From the NCBI GenBank assembly GCA_964655775.1, contig CAZZNQ010000005.1, positions 1-64,000 on the forward strand: 64,000 nt of DNA, in the 5' to 3' direction. Under the pieces are notes generated by a model. The model saw only the letters and a program-made list of their open reading frames with translations, was not told the origin of the DNA and ran no database searches. Source of the stretch: CAZZNQ01 sp964655775 (GTDB lineage Bacteria > Planctomycetota > Brocadiia > SM23-32). Below are positions 33,823 through 45,700 of this stretch, in pieces. Position 1 is the first letter of the stretch. Every line of letters starts with the position of its first letter. A program made the position numbers and the translations under genes.

Positions 33823-36345
33823 ATGCTGTTACGAGACAGGTGGCAGATCGAGTCTTCCGCTAAGGTGCGCGAAGATGGGGAACGTATTTCGGCGCCCGAC
33901 TACGATGCAGGCGATTGGGAACCGACGCACGTGCCCACGACGGTGATGGGCGCACTGCACCGAAACGGCCGCTACCCCGACCTCTTCGTGGGGAAGAACC
34001 TGGAGAAAGTCGACCGCAGCCGGTTCGAGGTCCCGTGGTGGTTCAGGACGGAGTTCGAAGTCGGCGACGAGTCGGCACTTACCCATTCGCGCCTGGAACT
34101 CGATGGCGTGAACTACCGGGCGGGGATCTGGCTCAACGGCCGGCGTATCGCCTCGGACCAGGAGGTCGCCGGCCCCTTCCGGAGGTTTTCTTTCGACGTG
34201 AGTTCCGTGCTTCGGTGCGGACTCAATGCCCTGGCGGCGAAAGTCACCGGACCCGAGCCGACGGACTACACCATAGGCTTCGTGGACTGGAATCCGATGC
34301 CACCCGACCGCAACCTGGGCCTGTGGCGACAGGTCCGGCTGCGTCGGACAGGTCCCATTACACTCAGCGAACCGTTTGTGGCCACTGACGTTGACCTCGA
34401 GACTCTCGACTCGGCGTCGCTGACCATTGCCGTTGACGTGCAGAACAACACTTCCGAAGCAGTGGCCGGCTGGCTCCGCGCACGCGTAGCCGATGCCGAA
34501 GTCGAGCTTCCGGTGAGCCTTGGACCGCAAGAGACAAAGCGCCTGCGTCTGGACGCCGAACAGTTCCCCGAACTTCGACTGAGCGAGCCGCACCTGTGGT
34601 GGCCCCACGACCTCGGTGAGCCGCACCTGTACTCCCTCGACGTCGAGTTTGAGTCGGAGGGACGGGTATCCGATCGCCGTTCCGTCCGGTTCGGTGTCCG
34701 CTCTGTCTCTGACTATTTCACGGAGGAGGGGCACCGCGGCTTCAGAGTAAACGGAGAGCCCGTCCTGATCCGAGGCGGCGGGTGGACGGACGACATCTTC
34801 CTGGACGACGATGCAGACCGGATCAGAGCCCAGGTGGACTACGTCCGTCACATGAACCTGAACACAATCCGCGTGGAGGGATTCTGGGGCAACAGTCCCC
34901 TGCTCTACGATCTCTGCGACCAGCGCGGCATCCTGGTGCTGGCCGGATGGAGCTGCCAATGGGAATGGGAGCACAACCTGGGCAAGCCGTCCGATGAATT
35001 CGGGTGCATCCATGCCCCGGAGGATCAGGACCTCATCGCTGAGAGCTGGCGCGACCAAGTCTGTTGGCTGCGAAACCACCCGAGCATCATCGCGTGGTAT
35101 CCCGGCAGCGACAAGCTTCCGCCGCCTGAGCTAGAGCGTCGCTACCTGCAGACACTGAATAAGTGCGACCCAACGCGCATCTACGTCGGTTCGGCCGCGA
35201 AGCGCGACAGCGAGGTAAGCGGCCCTTCCGGCATGAAGATGCTGGGCCCGTACGCCTACGTGCCGCCAGTCTATTGGCATGAAGACACGCACCGGGGTGG
35301 CGCCTACGGCTTCAACACCGAGACGGGGCCGGGCGCCCAGCCGTCGCCGTTTAGCAGTCTCGTCCGGATGATGCCCGAGGACGACCTGTGGCCGCCTGAT
35401 GAAATGTGGGACTACCACTGCGCCCGAGGCAAGTTCGGGGCCATCGAACGCTACTACGATGCGCTCTCCAACCGCTACGGCCGGCCGGAGGGACCCGAGG
35501 AGTTCTGCCGGATGGCCCAGATCGCCAGCTACGAGGCGATGCGCGGCATGTTCGAGGCATTCCGTGCCCGCAGACCGGCAGCGACCGGCGTGGTCCAGTG
35601 GATGCTCAACTCGGCGTGGCCGAAGCTCTACTGGCAACTCTACGATTACTACCTGATGCCGAACGGTGCCTTCTACGGTGCCCGAAAGGCGTGCCAGCCG
35701 CTGCAGCTCATCTATGACTATGCCAACCGGCAAGTGTACGTCGCGAACAGCACGCGGTCGGCATACGAGGGACTGGAGGCAACCATCCAGGTGACTGACG
35801 CTGTGGGGAGCGAAGTCGCCAGGCGACGTGTGCCGCTGTCCGTGGCGCCCAACCGCTCGGAAGCCGTTGCAGAGCTGCCCGCTTCCGGCTCAGAAGACGC
35901 TCTGCGCTTCCTTCGCCTGATCCTGGCCGGAGCAGGCGGAACTCGGATCGCCGAGAACGTCTACTGGCTCCCGCGGCGTCGCGACGTAATGGACCACGAG
36001 AACGGGAACTGGTTCGTCACGCCGATCAAGGAGTACGCGGACTTGACCGCCCTGAAGGCCCTTCCGGACGCAGACCTGAACGTACGGTGCGATTGGCAGG
36101 AGCAACGGACCGGCACCTCTGTGCGCGTCTCGCTGGCCAACCGGGCAGAGGTGGTCGCCTTCGGCGTGGAGCTTACGGCCGTTAGCCCGGAGACTGGGGA
36201 GCCGATACTGCCGGTCCTCTGGGACGACAACTACATGGCCGTGTTCCCCGGCGAGACGGTTGCGATCGCGGGCCGGTTACCGACATGGTGCGGCCCTCGG
36301 CCCGAACTAAAGGTGTCAGGCTGGAACGTTCGGCGGCGCTGTTGA
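33823..36345 (+). CDS. Glycoside hydrolase family 2, exo-beta-D-glucosaminidase/mannosidase-like
   Basis: 840 residues from ATG 33823 with GGAG 9 bases upstream. No signal peptide, so it probably acts in the cytoplasm or periplasm after uptake. Order: jelly-roll sugar-binding domain (about 1-185), Ig-like domain (190-300), TIM barrel (305-600), C-terminal Ig-like domains. Barrel landmarks are FRVNGEPVLIRGGGWTDDIF, the acid/base region WYPGSDKLPP (Asp near residue 427), and the nucleophile region FNTETGPG (Glu near residue 503). An Asp acid/base in a GSD motif together with this Glu resembles the GH2 exo-beta-glucosaminidase subgroup (CsxA-like). The exact sugar is not certain. Confidence 0.88.
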   Translation: MLLRDRWQIESSAKVREDGERISAPDYDAGDWEPTHVPTTVMGALHRNGRYPDLFVGKNLEKVDRSRFEVPWWFRTEFEVGDESALTHSRLELDGVNYRAGIWLNGRRIASDQEVAGPFRRFSFDVSSVLRCGLNALAAKVTGPEPTDYTIGFVDWNPMPPDRNLGLWRQVRLRRTGPITLSEPFVATDVDLETLDSASLTIAVDVQNNTSEAVAGWLRARVADAEVELPVSLGPQETKRLRLDAEQFPELRLSEPHLWWPHDLGEPHLYSLDVEFESEGRVSDRRSVRFGVRSVSDYFTEEGHRGFRVNGEPVLIRGGGWTDDIFLDDDADRIRAQVDYVRHMNLNTIRVEGFWGNSPLLYDLCDQRGILVLAGWSCQWEWEHNLGKPSDEFGCIHAPEDQDLIAESWRDQVCWLRNHPSIIAWYPGSDKLPPPELERRYLQTLNKCDPTRIYVGSAAKRDSEVSGPSGMKMLGPYAYVPPVYWHEDTHRGGAYGFNTETGPGAQPSPFSSLVRMMPEDDLWPPDEMWDYHCARGKFGAIERYYDALSNRYGRPEGPEEFCRMAQIASYEAMRGMFEAFRARRPAATGVVQWMLNSAWPKLYWQLYDYYLMPNGAFYGARKACQPLQLIYDYANRQVYVANSTRSAYEGLEATIQVTDAVGSEVARRRVPLSVAPNRSEAVAELPASGSEDALRFLRLILAGAGGTRIAENVYWLPRRRDVMDHENGNWFVTPIKEYADLTALKALPDADLNVRCDWQEQRTGTSVRVSLANRAEVVAFGVELTAVSPETGEPILPVLWDDNYMAVFPGETVAIAGRLPTWCGPRPELKVSGWNVRRRC

Positions 36346-36377
36346 CGTTGCCGGCGGGCGCCCCGACTCCGGCCGAA

Positions 36378-38090
36378 TCAGGAGTTCGGACCTACGTGGC
36401 CACTGTAGATGTGGACCGCCAGCGGCTGGAATTCGTCCGAGAACTTCCCCCCCTGCACGGGCACCGAGCGGTCCTCGTAGAGCAGGTCCAGAGAGCCGGT
36501 CGGAGCCGGACCGCCCAGCGAGAAGGTCGCCTGCAGCACTTCGCGCGTGGGGTTAACCGCGATCACGTAGACGCGGCCTTCATGGTCGCGGCGGCACGCA
36601 TGGATGCCGCCCTCGCCTCCCGTTGCGCTCACCTCAAGAGCGGCCCCAGCAGCCGGCGGGCTCAGGATGATCGGTGCCAGCTCAGTGAGCCTACCATTGA
36701 TCGTTCGCAGCCCCTCCTCCATCTCGGCGGTCAGGTTGTTCCACTCGAACGGGTTGAAAGCGATCGTGAAGTAGCCGATGCCCTTGGCGCCGTTCGCGAT
36801 CGCGGACCAGACCTCCGCCGCGGTCTCCTCAGGCGTCGGACCCCGGGTGTCCGCCGGCGTCCAGGAGAGACGCTGGTCGCTTGCCTCGACGATGGTCCAG
36901 ACCGGCTGGCCCGGGCGTGCAAGGCGGATTAGCTCGGCCGTTGCATTCCCCACTTCCGGTAGCCGTTCGGGTTTGTCCCAACCGGTCACCGGATAGTGAT
37001 CGAAGCTGATGATGTCCGCCAGGTCGGCGAACGTGCGATACCAGGAGGTCTCGATGCGGCGATATCCGCCATAGAAGCCCGCCCCCACAATGCCCCAGGT
37101 CAGGGCGTCGGGATCCCAGTCTCTAACGGCTTCAAACACAGGTCGGATCGTGTCCGGCTTCCGGCGCGGGTCGGGTTTCCGCTCGACGCGGGGCGGGAAC
37201 GATTCTCCTGTCGTCAGGTATATCGCGTCCAAGCCGAAGATCGGCTCCGCGCTCGGTTCCCGATCAGCCCGCCCGCGCGTGCGTCCGGGCTCCGGGCGAA
37301 CGCTCAGGGAATGTGTGCCCGGCTCCAGATCGACTGTGCCGTAGCGGCACCATCCCACGCCCCGCCCCTGCCCCAGGTCCAGCACCTCGTCGGCGGACAG
37401 TTCCCGCGGGGTCGTGTGCCACTGCCCGCCGTGGATCCGCCACCCAGTCGGATTTGCCCAGCGTTTGTTGAACTCGCGCGTCCAGACCGTGTAAGTCCCG
37501 GCACGGTCGATTTCGAACTCGTAACGCGCGACGCATTCGTGTTCCTTTCCCTGCTGCTCTGCCGCGGCCGTGATCCACTGTCCACCGCTGAGTCCGGCAA
37601 GCGGTTCCCCCTGGTCAAGCCAGGTGTAGTCCGGGAAGGTGCTCTCGGCCGCGTCCTCCGCCTCGAGCCAGACATAGTTGGCATCTTCGGGCAGGTCCAC
37701 CTGATAGCCCGCCTTTGCGGGCAGATCAGGCTCGTGAAACGTCGTCCATGCCAGGACGGCCGGATGGTCCTTGAGTTCGTCGGCCTGCCCTTCGCTCCAG
37801 TCCGAGAAGTTCAGCAGCGCCATCATCCCGGCTTCGCGGCACTTCTCCGCATAGGCAAGAGGGCCGCCGGCTGCGCCGACATCGGATGCGTGCACGCCAT
37901 TCATGCCGAGCGATCTCTGGTACTCGACCAGATTCGCCGGCTGCGCCCAGACGAATATCGGCAGGAACGGCTTGCCGTCAACGAGGACCGCCCCTTCCGG
38001 GGTGAGCGTCGCCGGACCGGCCGCTGAAGCACGGGCTGACACTCCCAGCAGGATAACTGTCAGGACAAGCAACATAACTCTCCAACGCAT
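36378..38090 (-). CDS. Secreted glycoside-hydrolase-like protein with inserted carbohydrate-binding module
   Basis: 570 residues. ATG 38090 follows GGAGAG and starts a signal peptide (MLLVLTVILLGVSARASA, cleavage near 23). The start of a TIM-barrel-like fold is visible (DGKPFLPIFVWAQP, GMNGVHASDVG). Strand/helix order is interrupted at about 125-290 by a beta-rich insert (YVWLEAEDAAESTFP ... YTVWTREFNKRW ... HSLSVRPEPG) that looks like a carbohydrate-binding module. The barrel then resumes (DALTWGIVGAGFYGGYRR, ADIISFDHYPVTGWD, QPVWTIVEASDQ, GAKGIGYFTIAFNPFEWNN). Candidate acids are visible, but I cannot assign the family or reaction. It is convergent with the GH2 gene. Confidence 0.78.
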   Translation of the reverse strand: MRWRVMLLVLTVILLGVSARASAAGPATLTPEGAVLVDGKPFLPIFVWAQPANLVEYQRSLGMNGVHASDVGAAGGPLAYAEKCREAGMMALLNFSDWSEGQADELKDHPAVLAWTTFHEPDLPAKAGYQVDLPEDANYVWLEAEDAAESTFPDYTWLDQGEPLAGLSGGQWITAAAEQQGKEHECVARYEFEIDRAGTYTVWTREFNKRWANPTGWRIHGGQWHTTPRELSADEVLDLGQGRGVGWCRYGTVDLEPGTHSLSVRPEPGRTRGRADREPSAEPIFGLDAIYLTTGESFPPRVERKPDPRRKPDTIRPVFEAVRDWDPDALTWGIVGAGFYGGYRRIETSWYRTFADLADIISFDHYPVTGWDKPERLPEVGNATAELIRLARPGQPVWTIVEASDQRLSWTPADTRGPTPEETAAEVWSAIANGAKGIGYFTIAFNPFEWNNLTAEMEEGLRTINGRLTELAPIILSPPAAGAALEVSATGGEGGIHACRRDHEGRVYVIAVNPTREVLQATFSLGGPAPTGSLDLLYEDRSVPVQGGKFSDEFQPLAVHIYSGHVGPNS

Positions 38091-38142
38091 CGTCTTCTCT
38101 CCGCTCGCAAGATTGATCACATTGTCCCCGATGTCTCCGCCG

Positions 38143-38172
38143 ATTGTACCGGCCTGCTTGTCGCTCGGTCAA
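38143..38172 (-). promoter_or_regulatory. Promoter of the secreted GH-like gene
   Basis: Minus strand: TTGACC (38172-38167), 18-base spacer, TACAAT (38148-38143), about 53 bases before the ATG at 38090. Confidence 0.7.
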
Positions 38173-38369
38173 CGTCGGCTGCATGCACCAATGCTTCAAT
38201 CGGCCGCCCTGTTGCGCAGGTGCACCCCTGATTGGCACGCGGCGTTCAGGAGTAGTACCGGCGATGCGCTAGCCACGTGAGCAGCTTTGAGCACCGGACG
38301 TTCCCCGCTTGCCCCGGAGCCGTGCGGTGCGCCATGGGGCCCGGCTCTCGTCTGGAAACACAGTGGCAG

Positions 38370-38394
38370 AGAGCCCGGGCACTGCCCGGGCCCT
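38370..38394 (-). terminator. Hairpin downstream of the giant surface-protein gene
   Basis: A GC-rich inverted repeat (GCCCGGGC / GCCCGGGC with ACT between) about 60 bases after the stop at 38455. No T tract follows, so it may be a processing or transcript-stabilising hairpin rather than an intrinsic terminator. Confidence 0.4.
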
Positions 38395-38454
38395 CCAGAC
38401 CCCTCCACGCGCTGTGCGGTTTCCCAGTCGATGCAGCCTTGACGGGCTGGCCGC

Positions 38455-39790
38455 TCAGAGCACGTAGGCGTGCACGCCGTCCAGCCACAGACCGGCTGCG
38501 TCGAAGATGGTGTACTTGTCGCCCATCTCGTAGAGCTTGAACGTACCGGTATGCGCGCGTATCTCGTCGTCAGGACCGGTGGTGCTGGAGATGTTGCCGC
38601 GCACCTTGACCTTGCCCAGAGTCTGCGCATCCAGGCTTGTATCGGTCCAGTTGCCGCGCACATCCATCTTGGCGATACCCACGTCCGCGGAGAGCTCGCT
38701 GTCGATAGCGCTTCCACCGATCTTGATCTTTGAAGCGCCCACGCTGAAGTCGAACATCGAGTCGACCACACTGCCGCCGATCTTGATCTTCGAGGCAACG
38801 CCCGCCTCGAGAGTCAGGTTCGCCGCACCGGCCGACGTCTTCAGCTTGGACAGTCCGTTGGTCGCCTTGATCTGCGCATCGATCAGGCCTCCACCGACGT
38901 ATGTTCCGGTATCCTTGCGCTTGGCAGTCTTGACGTCGATCTTGCCGATCTCGTCCGCCTGCACCAAGCCGCTCAGATTGCCACCCTTGATCTTGAACTT
39001 GCCAAGGGTGCTTTCGGCAACGATGCTCGAACCGAAGTCGCCTCCCTTCGCGTAGACCTTGAGGATGGCACCGGAGCTGTAGATATCGGAATGGATTCCG
39101 CCGCCGACCCAAGCGCCCACGGCGTTGTAGTCGGCCTTCGCCTCTATCTTACCGATGGTGCTCGCCCACGGATCGGCCAGCGCTGTGACGTCGCCGAGTA
39201 TATCACCGGCTTTCGCACTAACATCCTCGATTCCGCCGTACGCCATGATATCGCCGGCGATATGGCCGAACGAGTCGACCTCCTCGATGCCGCCGCCCCA
39301 GGCGACGACGTCGCCGAAGAATCCGGCATCGCTCTCAAGCTTGCCAATAGAACGCTCGGAGACGATGTCGCCCGTATTCCGCATACCGAAGTATGCCTCG
39401 CTAATGAATCCGAAGGCATACAGACCGGTCTCATCGTAGGTCAGCCCGTCTTCATCGATATCGTCAGGCAGCACCCAACCGTCTACGCTAATGAAGCCGT
39501 TCAGGTTGGCGCCGCTCAGACCGTTGTCGAACTCGGCCTCACCGATGTGGCCCTGGACAGCCAGGAAGGCCACGGGCGCGTTGAACGCCAGATCGCGCGA
39601 GTCCTTGAAGTCTCGCAGTCCCGTGAGGCCCGAAACAACGATGCCCAGGTCGCGTGTCTGCGCGCCGTTGCCCAGCAGCTCGATCTCCCTGATGTAGAAC
39701 GGGAGGTCCTGCCGCGTGTCAACGAAGATGTCCATCGTTGACGTGCGCTGGTTTCTGCCCCATGCAATCTCCGGAGCGCTTACGCCGTTG
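38455..39790 (-). repeat. C-terminal repeat (solenoid-like) region of the giant protein
   Basis: The last ~430 residues contain many ~20-residue rungs with recurrent I-G-K-I-(D/E)-x-K and G-G-(S/D)-(I/F)-x-S pairs, such as GKFKIKGGNLSG, SKIKIGGSVVDS and GKVKVRGNIS. The same rung type ends the neighbouring 970-residue protein. A parallel beta-solenoid is the likely fold. Confidence 0.7.
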
Positions 39791-42700
39791 TCCGGGTCCA
39801 TATCGTAGAACGATACCCAGGTATCACCGATCTGCCTTGAGGCGATCAGCGTGTAGTTGACTTCCCCGGCCGTGCTGACGACGGGGCTGTAGTCGCTGTC
39901 GATGTCCAGCGCACGCACGAAGTAGACCTGGTCCGGGTTGAAGCTCCAGCCGCTGGTGTCCACTGTGAGCTGCCAGACGCCACCGCCCATGTCGACGCCG
40001 CTGCCGAGAAGCTCGTCCACCGCATCGTCAAAGACACCGTCACCGTCCAGGTCACGCCAGAACTCGACGTCCACCACGCCGCCGAACGGCGCAGGCTCGA
40101 TGTCCTGCACTCCGTTGACAGTGAGTGTCTGATCCTGGCCGATGGCAACCGGATCCCATTCCGCCGTCAAAGAACCGTCGATCTCGGGTGCATGGTTGCC
40201 CACCTCGCCGATCGTGCTGACCTCGTCCCCGACCGCCGTGTCATCGTCAACAGGCACGGCGAAGTAGGTGGTCGGCCCGAGCGGCCACGTAGTGCCGGCA
40301 GGCACGACGAGCTGCCACTCGTCCTCGTTGCCGCCGCCGATATCGCCCACGTTGGTGCCGGTGCCGAGTAGTTCGTCAGTCGCCGTTTCCAGGGTGCCGT
40401 TGGCGTTGGAGTCGTAGTAGAAGCGGACCTCCGTAACCACTCCGTCGGTGTCGCTGGCGTCGATGGCGGTGAGCGTGAGATCTTCGCCTCTGACCACCGG
40501 ATCCGGGTTGTCCGTTACCCCGGCCAAGGACGGCTCGGTGGTCACCACAACTCCGTCGGTCTGCACGGACAGGCTCTCTCCACCGTCCACGTCGTAGGCG
40601 ATGGCGAAGTAGGTCTGGTCTCCTGCCGGCCAACCGGCGGTGCCCACGATGAGGCGCCACTCGTTGCCGGCACCACCGGAGACGTTGCCGATGTTCTCGC
40701 CGACGCCGAGCAACTCGTCGATCAGAGGGTCGAGCACGTCGTCACCGTCCGCATCGCGGTAGAAGCGGACAAGCGAGACTCCCAGCGCATCCGGGTCAAC
40801 GACGTCCACTGCGACCAGTGTCAAGTCGTTGCCTTTGAAAACCGGATCCGGGGTGTCCGTGAGTCCGGCGACGGTCGGACGGAGGTGAACGCGCCCGGTG
40901 CCCGTAACGGCCGTGCTCCATGCGCCGTTGTCGTCCTGAGAGCGGGCGAAATAGGTTACCGTCCCGACTGGGAAGCCGCTGGTGTCCACTCCGGCCAGCT
41001 CCCAATCGGTCGCGCCGACCTGCGTCCCGGTTCCCAGAAGGGCATCGCTTGCCAGGTCGAACGTCCCGTTGCCGTTGGTGTCGCGGTAGAACTCGACTTG
41101 AACAACGGTCCCGTCCACGTCATCAACGCCAAGGGCCGTCAAGGTCAGGTCCATTCCCTGCGCAACCGGATCGGGGTTGTCCGCCAGACTTGCGACGCTG
41201 GGCGGGTTGTTCACTCTCACCGTCCCGGAGGTCGCCGGCACCGGTCCCCAGGAGCCCGAGTTGTCCTGCGCACGGACGAACAACGTCTGCACCTGTGGTT
41301 CCCATCCAGTGGTGGCAACCGTCAGAGTCCAGTCATCGTCCGCCCCGCCGGCGATGTCGCCGGCGTTGGTGCCGACACCGATCAGGGAGTCGAGTCCGAT
41401 GTCCAGGACACCGTTAAAGTTGGTGTCCCGGTAGAACTGCACGCCCACAACGGTGCCGTCCAGATCGGTCGCATCCACTGCCGTCAGCGTCAGGCTTGCG
41501 CCGCGTGTGACCGGGTCTGGCGCCGCCATCAAGGAGTCGACAAGGGGACGCCGATTGACGTAGCCGACGGTGCTTGCGCTGTCCTCAGGACGCGTGAAGT
41601 TCCCGGTGTTATCCCGCGCCTGAGCGAAGTAGGTGTGCAGGCCCCCGGTCCAGGTAACCGGTCCGAGGAACGCCCAGCCGTTTCCAGAAGTGGTGTCGAT
41701 GCCCAGCAACTGGTCGACGGCCGGGTCGAGCAGGCTGTTGCCGTTGGCGTCGCGGTAGAAGTAAACGGCATCCACCTGTCCGTCGACGTCATAGACGTCG
41801 CTCGCCTCCAGCCTTATGGTCGCGCCCTGCGTGATCGGGTCAGGCGAGTCATTGAGCTGGCCGACCACCGGCAGCCGGTTCACCACGGCACTGGTAGCCG
41901 CGAAGCTCCAGCCGCCCATGTCGTCCTGGGCGCGGGCGAAGTAGACAAGGCTGTCCGTGGCGACCGGGAAGCTTATGGACCACCCGTCCCCACCGACGGT
42001 GTCGGAACCGATCACCTGGTCGAAACCGTCGTCGAACTTGCCGTTGTTGTTGCTGTCGCGGTAGAACTGCATCCGCACTACGCTGCCGGCCGGATCGGTG
42101 TCGTAAACGCCGGTCGCCGTCAGCGTAAGGGTGCCGTTCACCGGTATCGGGTTAGGCGACGGAGTCAGGGTCTCCACCACCGGCCGTCCGTTGACAAAGC
42201 CGGTCGCCGAGACGACCTCGCTCCACGCGTCGTCGTTGTCCTGTGCCCGGGCGAAGTAGAGCGCACTGCCCGGATCCCAGTCCACGACCTTCATCAGCGA
42301 GTAGTCGCTTCCCTCGGCCGTGGTATTGACGCCGAGGAACTCATCCGTCCCCAGATCGAGGGCACCGTTGTTGTTGCTGTCGCGGTAGAACTCAACCTGC
42401 TGGATCGTTCCGTTGGCATCCTGCACGTTAGCGGCGACCAGCGTCAGGCCATACCCCTGAGTAACCGGATCGGGGCTGTCCTGAAGCCCACCCACGATCA
42501 CCGGCGGCGGATTAGTCACGGTGCCCGACTGGAGGGCACTGTGGCTCCAGCCTCCGCGGCTGTCCTGCGCGCGGGCAAAGTAGGTGTGATCGCCGACCGC
42601 CCAGGTCACGGGGCCCGCCCACTGGTACACGAGCCCACCGTTCTGCACACCGATGAAGCTGACCCCGTCTGGGTCGAGCTGCTCGTCGATTCCGACATTC

Positions 42701-45700
42701 AGCGAACCATTGCCGTTGGTGTCGCGGTAGAACTGGACGAGGGTGATAGCATCGCCGTCGGGATCGCGGAGACCGGTAGTCTCCAGCACCAGCGTGCTCC
42801 CCTGGTCGACCGGGTCGTAGTCGCCGGCGCTGTTCTCGTCCGCAAGCGCCTCGATGCCGCTCCAGAACTCGACGCCCGAAGCCGGATGGGCCGTGAACAG
42901 ATCGGGGGCCTCGTCGCCGCCGATCACAACGGCCAGCGCCACCGCGGGGTTGGCTCCAACGGCATAGTTAACGGTCGGTGCGAACTCGCCGCCGCCATTG
43001 TTCAACAGAACCGAAACGTCGCCGGAGGCGGAGTTAGCAACCAGCAGGTCTGGTCGCGTGTCCGCATCCAGGTATGCGCTGCTGATTGCGACCGGCGTGT
43101 TCCCGACGGGCAGCACGGCTCCCGGCATGAACGCTCCGGTGCCGTCGCCAAGCATGATGGTGACGTTGTTACCCGAAGAATCGCTCACGGCCAGATCAAG
43201 CCGCCCGTCAAGGTCCAGGTCGCGAAGCACAAGCGAATCCGGCGATGTGCCGCCGGTTGGCTGCAGCACCGGCGCATCGAATCCGCCCTGCCCGTCGCCC
43301 GCCAGCATCCAGATGCCGGGCGCTCCGGCATCCGCCACAACCAGATCCAGGTAGCTGTCGCCGTTGACGAGGCCAACGGCAACGTCGGCCGGAGCCGTGA
43401 AGCCGGCAACAGCTACGGGTGCGCCGAACATACCGAGACCCGTGCCCGGCAACACGTTCACCTGGCCGATACTCCGGTTCACAACAACGATGTCCGGATA
43501 GCCCAGTTGATCCGCATCTGCATTGCCGACGGCAACCGCGACCGGATTCGCGCCGGCGGCGTAGGCCACCTGCGGCGAGAACGTGCCGTCGCCCACGCCC
43601 AGCAATACCGAGACCGTCCCGTCGCCGCTGTTGGCCGTTACAAGATCCAGGATCCCGTCGCCGTTCAGATCGGTCGCCACCACGTCGCTTGGGGCGGCGC
43701 CAACGGCGTACGGCACACGCGCGTCAAAAGTGCCGTCGCCATGCCCAAGAAGAACCGAGACGGTGCCCGCGCCCGACTCCGCCACGGCGAGGTCGATGCG
43801 GTCATCGTCGTCAAAATCTCCGTAGGCAACCGCAACCGGCCCTGCTCCGGTCGCTGAAGTTTCGGAGTCGCTCACGTCAAAGGTCCCGCCGAAGACCGGC
43901 CGGCCGTTGACGACTCCGTCGAACACAGCGACGTCGTCGGACCACTCGCCGTAGTTATCCTGCACTCTGGCGAAGTAGCGATGGTTGCCGGAAGGCCACA
44001 TAACCACGGCGCTGAGCGACCACCCGTCGCCGCCGAAGCCGTCCGTGCCGATAAGTTGGTCGACGCTCTGGTCCAGGATCCCATTGGCGTCGGCATCGCG
44101 GTAGAACGCGACGTGATCGACCGCTCCGTAGGCGTCGCCGACGCCGAGCGCCGTCAAGGTAAGCGACGAACCGGCGGTGACCGGATCAGGGGAGCCCGTC
44201 AGGCCGCTGATGATCGGCCGGATATTGCGGACGTGAGTGCGCCCGCTGACCTCCTCGCTCCAGTAATCGTTGGAGTCCTGCGCCACGGCAAAGAACCTCT
44301 GCGTGCCCGGGGAGAACTCCACCGTCGGGAAGAAGGAGGAGAAGCTCGGGCTCTCCACCCAGTCGCGGTCCTCGATAAAGAACTGCCAATCGTCTCCGTC
44401 GGTGGTTCCGAATCCGGCCAGGTCGCCCATGTTGACGCCGTAGCCGAGGAACTGATCCGTCTCCGGTTCGAAGATGCCGTTGTAGTTCATGTCGCGGTAG
44501 AACTGAACGCTTCGCACGTCCGACCCGGCGCCATTGGTGCCGCCGCGCACGTCCACGGCCGTCAGCACCAGCCAGTCGTGCTCATAGACCTCTTCGGCCC
44601 AGATCGGCTCTCCCGCGTCCCAGCTTCCGTCGGCGCTGTCGTCGCGGAACAGCAGGTTGCCGATTATGCCGGCAACGCTATCGTCCGTGCTCCACACGCC
44701 GTCGCTGCCATCGGTCACCTGGATCTCCTGCACGGCGTGGTATACGCCGTCGGCGTCGATGCCCGCATCGGCCCAGATATCCGTCCCGGAGGAGTAAACG
44801 TTGCCGGAGATTCCCGCCGCGTCGGCGGCCGTGTTCCACAGACCGTCGCCGCCGTCCCAGATCTGCGTTTCGCCGGCGTCGTAGAGCCCGTTGCTGTTGG
44901 CGTCGTGCCAGATCTCTTCGGCCCAGTTGAACTTCGCGTCGCCGTTGGTATCCTCGAATATGTAGGTTCCCTGCGTGCCGACGGGGTTGCCCACTATCGC
45001 GCCCAAGCCGGCGGCGTCGCTGATGTCATACTCCCAGTCATAGACGCCGTTGGAGGAAAGGACGCCCGCGCTGCCGTCCTGCCACAGGTCCTCTCCCGGA
45101 TCCCACCGACCGTTGAAGTTCGCATCGTTGAACAAAACGTCGCCGCGGACACCGTGGTCACCGGGGGCCAGCACTGGCCCGCCGTCCAGCACCAGGGCGT
45201 CGTCATCGATATTGGTGTGGCCGGCAATGACGCGCCTGTAGATGCCATCGACCTGCAGGGCCGCGACAGACGGGGCCTCGTTCACAAACGTGGCCTTGGC
45301 CCTGCTCGCAGTGCCCTGGTCGTCCGTGGCCTGAGCCCAGTAGATCCTGGACACATCGCCGTCGAACGGCCCGGAGAAGCTCCAGCCGTCGCCTCCGTCC
45401 GTATCGACCCCCAGCAGGACGTCGTCGGTGCCGGGATCGGTGGGATTGAATACGCCGTCGCCGCCGTCCGCGTAGAACGCGACCGATGCGGCGAAGCCGT
45501 CAACGTCCTGCACGCCCTTGGCCGTCAGAACGAGCGTGTCGCCCGCGTCTATGTCCGACCGGTTTGCGTTCAGCGTCCAGATAAGCGGGCGCTGGTTGTA
45601 GGCGACGGTCAGGGATTCGGTCGCACTGTACCCTTCGTACTCCGGATTGTTGATCGGGTCATAGCGATTATCGTGTGCGCGGGCGTAGTAGGTGACCTCC

